A DNA stretch of 64,000 bases from positions 6,777,501 through 6,841,500 of the forward strand of contig NC_084483.1 in assembly GCF_030035675.1 (NCBI RefSeq), written 5' to 3'. Positions 35,216 through 64,000 of the stretch are shown here, in pieces (positions within the stretch are counted from its first letter, which is position 1; each line of letters begins with the position of its first letter). The stretch comes from Rhineura floridana. Its lineage: Eukaryota > Chordata > Lepidosauria > Squamata > Rhineuridae. Below the pieces are notes generated by a model, which ran no database searches, was not told the DNA's origin, and was given only the letters and a program-made list of their open reading frames with translations. The position numbers and the translations under genes were made by a program.

Positions 35216-38200
35216 CACAGCTTACCTCTTTTATTGTCAGGGTCAGGCAAAGAGGATGTTGTGGGTGGATAACTGCCCCACAATGGTTTAGCTTGCATCA
35301 TACTTGGTGCTGGGGCAAAAACCTGCTTCCTTCATCGGCCAGAAGCGGGGTCCTTTATGGGCCTGAAGCAGGGTCCTTTTTGGACCAGATGTGTGGTTCT
35401 TTATGGGCCAGAAGCGGGGTCCTTCATGGGGCACAGCTTACATCTTTTATTGTGAGGATGAGAAGAACAGGACATTGTTGGTGGTTAACTGCCCTACATT
35501 TGTTTAACCTGCATCTAGTTGATGCTGGAGTGCAACCTGGTTCTTTCATGGGCAAGACGTTGGGTCCTTTATGGGCCAGGAGCGGGGTCCTTCATAGGCC
35601 ACAGCTTACATCTTTTATTGTCTGGGGGAGGAGAAGAGGACGTTGCTTGTCGCTAACTGCCCTACAATGCTCTAACTTGCATCATACTTGGTGCTGGGAT
35701 GAAAACCTGGTTCTTTCATGGGCAAAAAGTGGTGTCCTTTATGGGCCACAAGCGGGGGCCTTTATATGCCAGATGTGGGGTCCTTCATGGGCCAGAAGCG
35801 AGGTCCTTCATGGGCCACAGCTTACATCTTTTATTGTCAGGGTGAGGTAAAGCGGACATTGTGGGTGGTTAACTGCCCCACAATGGTTTAGCTTGCATCA
35901 TACTTCGTGCTGGGGCAAAGACCTGGTTCCTTCATCAGCCAGAAGCAGGGTCCTTCATCGGCCAGAAGCAGGGTCCTTTATGGGCCAGAAGCAGGGTCCT
36001 TTATGGGCCAGAAGCAGGGTCCTTTATGGGCCAGAAGCAGGGTCCTTCATGGGCCAGAAGCAGGGTCCTTCATGGGCCAGAAGCAGGGTCCTTCATGGGC
36101 CAGAAGCAGGGTCCTTCATGGGCCAGAAGCAGGGTCCTTCATGGGCCAGAAGTGGGGTTCTTCATGGGGCACCGCTTACATCTTTTATTGTCAGGGTGAG
36201 GCGAAGAGGATACTGTTGGTGGCTAAGTGCACTACAATGGTTTAGCTTGCATCATACTTCGTTCTGGAGGTGATGATCTGGTTCCTTCATGGGACAGAAG
36301 CTGGTTCCTTCGTGGGCCAAAGCGTACATAGTTTCTTGGCAGGGTGAGGAAAAGAGGACGTTGTTGGTGGATAACTGCCCCACAATGCTTTAGCTTGCAT
36401 CATACTTGGTGCTGCAGCGTAAACCTGCTTCTTTCATGGGCCAGAAGCGGGTTCTTCATGGAGCACCGTTTACATCTTTTATTGTCAGGGTGAGGCGAAG
36501 AGGATACTGTTGGTAGCTAACTGCCCCACAATGGTTTAGCTTGCATCATACTTGGTGCTGGGGCATAAACCTGGTTCTTTCATTGGCTAGAAATTGGGTG
36601 CTTTATGGGCCAGAAGCGGGCTGCTTTATGGGCCAGCAGCCGGGTCCTTTATGGGCCAGCAGCCGGGTCCTTTATGGGCCAGCAGCCGGGTCCTTTATGG
36701 GCCAGCAGCCGGGTCGTTCATGGGCCAGCAGCCGGGTCGTTCATGGGCCAGGAGCTGGGTCGTTCATGGGCCAGGAGCCGGGTCGTTCATGGGCCAGGAG
36801 CCGGGTCCTTCATTGGCCGGTAGCCGGGTCCTTCATGGGCTGGTAGACGGGTCCTTTATGGGCCGGTAGCCGGGTCCTTTATGGGCCGGTAGCCGGGTCC
36901 TTTATGGGCCGGTAGCCGGGTCCTTTATGGGCGGGCAGCCGGGTCCTTTATGGGCCAGTAGCCGGGTCCTTCATGGGTCAGTAGCATCTACTTGGTGCTG
37001 GAGTGCAACTTGGTTCTTTCATGGGCCAGAAGCGGGTTTTTTTATGGGCCGGAAGTGGGGTCCTTTATGGGCCAGAAACAGAGTCCTTCATGGGGCACAG
37101 CTTGCATCTTTTATTGTCAGAGTGAGGCAAAGAGGATATTGTTGGTGGTTAACTTCCCCACTTGCATCATACTTGGTGCTGGGACAAAAACCTGCTTCCT
37201 TCATAGGCCAGTAGCCGGGTCCTTCATAGGCCAGTAGCCGGGTCCTTCATGGGCCGGTAGCCGGGTCCTTTATGGGCCGGTAGCCGGGTCCTTTATGGGC
37301 CGGCAGCCGGGTCCTTTATGGGCCACAGCTTACATCTTTTTATGTCAGGGCAAAGCAAAGAGGACGTGGTTTAGATTGCATCTGCTTGGTGCTAGAGTGT
37401 AACCTGGTTTTTCATGGGCCAGAAGCGGGGTCCTTTATGGGCCAGGAGCGGGGTCCTTTATGGGCCAGGAGCGGGGTCCTTTATGGGCCAGGAGCGGGGT
37501 CCTTTATGGGCCAGGAGCGGGGTCCTTTATGGGCCAGGAGCGGGGTCCTTTATGGCCAGACGCGGGGTCCTTTATGGGCCAGACGCGGGGTCCTTCATGG
37601 GCCAGACGCGGGGTCCTTCATGGGCCAGACGCGGGGTCCTTCATGGGCCAGACGCGGGGTCCTTCATGGGCCAGACGCGGGGTCCGTCATGGGCCACAGC
37701 TTACATCTTTTATTGTCTGGGGGAGGAGAAGAGGACGTTGCTAGTCGCTAACTGCCCTACAATGCTCTAACTTGCATCATACTTGGTGCTGGGATGAAAA
37801 CCTGGTTCTTTCATGGGCAAAAAGTGGTGTCCTTTATGGGCCACAAGCGGGGGCCTTTATATGCCAGAAGCAGGGTCTTTTATGGGCCAGATGCGAGGTC
37901 CTTTATATGCCAGATGTGGGGTCCTTCATGGGCCAGAAGCTGGGTCCTTCATGGGCCACAGCTTACATCCTTTATTGTCTGGGAGAGAAGAGGACATTAT
38001 TAGTCGCTAACTGCCCCACAATGCTATACCTTGCATCATACTTGATGCCGGGATGAAAACCTGGTTCTTTCAATGAGCCAGGGGTAGGGTCCATTATGGG
38101 CCATAAGCGGGGGGCTTTATGGCCAGTAACCGAGTCCTTCATGGGCCATAGGCGGGGTCGTTCATGGGCCAGAATGGGGTCCTTCATGGGCCAGAAGTGG

Positions 38201-38660
38201 GGTCCTTCATGGGCCACAGCTTACATCTTTTATTGTCAGAGTGAGGTAAAGCAGACGTTGTGGGTGGTTAACTGCTCCACAATGGTTTAGCTTGCATCAT
38301 ACTTGGTGCTGGGGCAAAGACCTGGTTCCTTCATAGGCCAGAAGCAGGGTCCTTTATGAGCCAGAAGCGGGGGGGTTTATGGGCCAGTAATGGGGTCCTT
38401 TATGGGCCAGAAACAGAGTCCTTCATAGGGCACAGCTTACATCTTTTATTGTCAGAGTGAGGCAAAGAGGATATTGTTGGTGGTTAACTGCCCCACAATG
38501 GTTTAGCTTGCATCATACTTGGTGCTGGAACAAAAACCTGCTTCCTTCATAGGCCAGTAGCCGGGTCCTTTATGGGCCGGTAGCCGGGTCCTTCATGGGC
38601 CGGTAGCCGGGTCTTTCATGGGCCGGTAGCCGGGTCCTTCATGGGCCGGTAGCCGGGTCT

Positions 38661-38978
38661 TACGCTCTTCCTTCTGTAGGGTGGCCAATTACTGATTGTC
38701 AACAAGGAGGACATGCAACACCCTTTACATATGCAGATATATTATTTATTATTATTTTGACGTAGTATGCCTTTTCAAATATATTGGTTTCATGCTTCAG
38801 GTTTTTTGTTTTGATAATGGGGATTTGAATCTTGATTCAAAGACTGCACTGATGTTCTAGAAAATGATATTGTGTGCATTGCAGACTTCTTGTAACAATT
38901 TATTACTGGCTGCCACAATACTGTGGGCTCAATACTGGAATAGACTTACTGCCCTCCTAAAAGAATTGCTCATCAAAT
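38661..38978. other. unique sequence right of the minisatellite
   Basis: The array ends abruptly at about 38,660 (cgggtcttacgctcttcc). Beyond it is ordinary AT-rich sequence with no gene or repeat recognised. Confidence 0.5.
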
Positions 38979-38986
38979 CTTCAGAC

Positions 38987-40363
38987 CAGTAGTTCCTAAC
39001 CTGGGGGCCGTGACCCCCAGGAGGGCCCAAAGTAATCCAGAGGGGACCACGAACAATAAATGAATTATTTTTTACTCTCTGGACACTGTCTGCTCCCCAC
39101 TGCCGCTGCAGACGACACCTCCCCCTGGTTCCAAATGAGAGGGAGGACTTCTGTGGAAGCGCCAGAGTGTCTTTCAGGCACACCGAGGGCAGGCATCTGC
39201 CTGTAAAACATGTGGCAGCCACCAAAGGAGGCTGGGGGTGGAGCTACCAGGAAGAAGAGGGGATTACTATCACTGACTCCCATCTCCTCCCACGGCCGCT
39301 GCTGATGACGCCCTTACTCAGAACAAGAGGGCTTTTCGTGAAGTAAAAAGAAGCAAGGCTGCAAGGAAAGGCCGCTTTCCTCCTTCCTTACTGGCAGCCA
39401 TGCTGCCTGCATTTCTTGGCTCCCGATTCACTGCCATCTCCTTTTAAAAGTTATTGTTCTTTGCAAAGCCGCTCAGTTCTCACCTTTCTGCCCAGACAGA
39501 GCCAAGCAACGGTGCGGAACCTCAGGACTTGCTTGCTCCCCATCTCTGAGGCTGTGTGTATGCCAGTGTCCCCTCTTCCACCTACACTCTGCCCCCCCTA
39601 TCTCTCTCTCCAAGATGCTGCAGCAGTTGAGGGCTTCCCCCCTCCCACATGCCCAAATGCACGCATGCCTGCAGAAGCTTGCAGGAGGGGCAGGTGTGTT
39701 TGCGTGCGTGCACTGATCTGTCTTCTGCTCCACTCTTTCCCCAAGTGCATGCTAACCAAGTCATCAGTTCTGATCATCATCCCGAGGCCTAAAAGCACTA
39801 ACCCCTACTCAATACTGTATTCACAATCTAGCATCCCCACCACTACCACATTGCTGCTCCTTTATTACTATTATTACTATTTTTAAAAAGCTCAGCAGAT
39901 TGGCTGAGGTCCACATACTGCAGCTGAAATGTATTTATTTACTTATTGCATTTATATCCCACCTTTCCTCCAAGTTGCTCAAGGTGATGCACATAGACCC
40001 CCCCCCAATTACATTTTATCCTTGCACCAACCCTGTTGGTGTAAGGCTGGGAGACTGTCTGACCCAAGGGCACCCAGTGGGCTTCATGGCTGGGTGGGGA
40101 CTTGAACCTGGATCTTAGTCCAACACTGTAAACAACTGGTGTTTGGAGACAGGACTGCACATCTTCAGACTATGTGGGGGGGGGATACCAATTTAATTGG
40201 ACCTTTGCATTAAGAAAACAACACAAAGGGATATTTGGAGATGTGATTTTGCCATGCACCATTTTTTCAATTAACAATGGCTAAAACTTAGTGGGGTGGG
40301 GGTGTTCACAAATGCTTTTCAGCTTATAAAGGGGGTCCTGTACTCAAAGGTTGGGAACCATTG
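38987..40363. mobile_element. hAT-type DNA transposon, nonautonomous
   Basis: The left end cagtagttcctaacctgg and the inverted right end caatggttcccaacctt form terminal inverted repeats typical of hAT elements. The flanks cttcagac (38,979-38,986) and ctttagac (40,364-40,371) match at 7 of 8 positions, an old 8-bp target duplication. The interior has a GC-rich segment with an internally similar pair (ctccccactgccgctgcag, ctcccacggccgctgctg) and no transposase. A SINE sits inside. The open frame at 39,416-39,886 has no recognised domain. Confidence 0.8.
39928..40145 (-). mobile_element. MIR-like SINE with L2-type tail, nested in hAT
   Basis: Read on the minus strand: tRNA-derived remnant (gttggactaagatccagg, ttcaagtccccacccagc), core segment (ccactgggtgcccttggg) and an L2-like 3' tail (ggtgggatataaatgcaat). 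As in mammalian MIR, the tail is shared with the L2 LINE likely to have mobilised it. Confidence 0.65.
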
Positions 40364-40371
40364 CTTTAGAC

Positions 40372-41546
40372 ATTTCTGAACGGACAAATTAACAGATGAT
40401 TCATAGAAAGAGACACACTACTAAGCAATTTGCTTGAAAAATGAACTCCATTTATTCTGTATTGGAACGAGCAATGTACACAAACCTAGACAGCCGCATT
40501 TTTTTGCAATCTTGATATAATTAAAAAAGGAAAGGACTTACAATATTCCTACAAATGTTCTCTCTTAATTCCAACTGCAACCCTCTCATATTAGAAAAAA
40601 GGATAAGGTAAAAGACCCGAGACAGAATAAAAACAGCCAAAAAGATCTTCCTTAGCCTTCCTAGTTCCTATCACTTTGCAATTACAGATAGCATCACGTT
40701 TGTCTTATGAGGGAGACACATAGATAGACTCTTAATGACATCACTGGGGCATGATAGAGAAGTAATGTTCTCTAGTTGTACACAAGATAAAGCTTCCAAT
40801 ATGTTCTTTAGCTACTATATTCCAGTAACTAAAGCAACTCCTGGGAAAAGCACATCTTTAACATTACATAACATCAACATGACTTACCCAAGATTTAAGA
40901 CTCATTGTTCCAAATGGCAAAGCATACATAATGGGAAGGAGCTATGCATGAATACACAGTGAGCATATTCTAATCATAATATTTGCAGTGCTATCTTTGG
41001 TTGTAAATATATTTAAATAGCCTCATTAACATTACAACCACATTTGGGTTAATTTATTAAAGTCTATTATCAAGTAATGGAATATGTGCAATTATATAAT
41101 AAAAACTGCCGATGTGCTAGGCTACAATTCACTGAGGTGTTGAAGCAAAGTGATAGCTTGGAATTGCACCACTGTGCTGTGTCAACCTCTATATTGAACT
41201 ACAGGACCTTTGCACTGATGTTTCTTCCAGTGTTCCCTCTATTGGTTTATTTAGGACATACCTGTTATTCCTAACAAACTACAAGAAGATGGGTATTAAG
41301 TACTTTTGAAAGTAAATGTTTTCTTCCTTGCAACAGGGAAAAAAAGCAAATGTACCACCGTGTTACATAATGTGGGTACCAGTTCTAACCTTCCTCACAT
41401 TGATTGCTCCAAGCTGAAGTCAACATTCTTCTGATCTAGACTGAGGTCAGGCAAGCCAAGCTTTCTAGATGGTTCCTATGAAGATGCCAAAAAACAACCT
41501 CTCCATACTAAGGAGCCAAAGGAAACTCTACTTTCTAGGTGTCCAT
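40372..41546 (-). promoter_or_regulatory. MCM3: MCM3 3' UTR and flank, candidate poly(A) signals
   Basis: No coding sequence follows the MCM3 stop. AATAAA signals on the minus strand occur at 41,246-41,251, 41,053-41,058 and 40,451-40,456 (TTTATT on plus), giving possible 3' UTRs of about 0.3, 0.5 and 1.1 kb. The middle one is nearest the length I recall for human. Which is used cannot be told from sequence. Confidence 0.4.
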
Positions 41547-63818
<22,272 letters not shown>

Positions 63819-64000
63819 CTACAAGGCTGTTTTAGCCAAGCCACACCCACCTACCCTATACTTGTCATCATATATGATGTCAGGTGTGGGGCAGGCAAAG
63901 ACACAGAGGTTTGCAGTTATATGGGAAATTGACCCTGTAATATTGGAGAGGAGATAAGATGACCTGTGACAATTGTTTCTTCATGTCCGATTTTCTGACT

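Larger units (their letters stand above)
25511..38660 (+). repeat. 13-kb composite minisatellite: 23-bp unit runs plus ~120-bp spacer
   Basis: The 23-bp unit has the form ggccRgNagcNgggtcctt followed by Yatg, in head-to-tail runs of 2 to about 25 copies. Runs are separated by a spacer of about 120 bp: cacagcttacatcttttatt, gtcagggtgaggcaaagagg, gttaactgccccacaatgg, tttagcttgcatcatactt, ggtgctg. By eye there are about 50 spacers, all in the same orientation. Variants of the unit are locally uniform: cagccgggtgctcc at 26,330-26,840, acgcagggtccttc at 26,900-27,000 and 28,920-29,050, acgcggggtccttt at 27,170-27,280, tagccgggtccttt at 28,600-28,830 and 30,600-30,830, agaagcagggtcctt at 35,940-36,140. 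The period is not a multiple of three and holds few stops, so all frames stay open over long runs. I do not know this satellite. Confidence 0.93.

Noticed and set aside
25602-38290. Dozens of long plus-strand open frames (up to 266 residues) with MGQKRGP / LYGPEAGSF repeats
   Set aside because: They follow from a 23-bp tandem unit with few stops and occur in all three frames at once, with no splice, start or family evidence.
25511-38660. CRISPR-like pattern of short direct repeats
   Set aside because: Repeats are contiguous without unique spacers, the intervening spacer is itself repeated, and the host is a vertebrate.

Overview
This is a stretch of vertebrate nuclear DNA, most likely from a squamate reptile (lizard or snake). 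Two host genes are recognisable from protein similarity, both on the minus strand and in the order known from other amniotes: an interleukin-17 gene of the A/F type (coding exons 4,240-7,379) and the 3' two-thirds of the replicative helicase gene MCM3 (ten coding exons, 41,547-63,742; the 5' exons lie beyond the right edge). In mammals IL17F lies next to MCM3 on the same strand, so position and sequence agree. The squamate assignment rests on the repeat families (L2 and CR1 LINEs with reptile-type 3' ends, a squamate-type L1 ORF1, MIR-like SINEs, hAT MITEs) and is an inference.

Layout. 1-3,600: intergenic, with a 188-bp satellite (785-1,905) and a foldback element. 3,600-7,500: IL17 gene with an AU-rich 3' UTR and a TATA box. 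7,500-21,190: intergenic, full of old LINE, SINE and DNA-transposon pieces, including an ORF1-only (HAL1-like) L1 inserted in a hAT element and a 138-bp hAT MITE with a perfect 8-bp target duplication. 21,190-25,510: a 4.3-kb degenerate TTG/GAT trinucleotide-derived array with six copies of a conserved 53-bp block. 25,511-38,660: a 13-kb composite minisatellite made of runs of a 23-bp unit separated by about fifty copies of a roughly 120-bp spacer, and containing a 2.03-kb tandem duplication. 38,987-40,363: a hAT element with a nested SINE. 40,400-64,000: MCM3 3' flank, exons and introns; the introns hold a long-inverted-repeat transposon split by a solo LTR, two L2 LINE copies, a (TAC)n microsatellite beside a splice donor, and several SINEs.

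The two genes are not functionally linked. The IL17 product is a secreted pro-inflammatory cytokine; MCM3 is one of six subunits of the MCM2-7 helicase. The most notable observations are the composite 23-bp minisatellite filling the IL17-MCM3 interval and an IL-17 that has lost both cysteines which form the interchain disulfides in the mammalian dimer. I found no bacterial-type systems, CRISPR arrays, rRNA or functional tRNA genes. Exon limits were set by hand from splice-site consensus, reading phase and remembered human protein sequences; no alignment was run.
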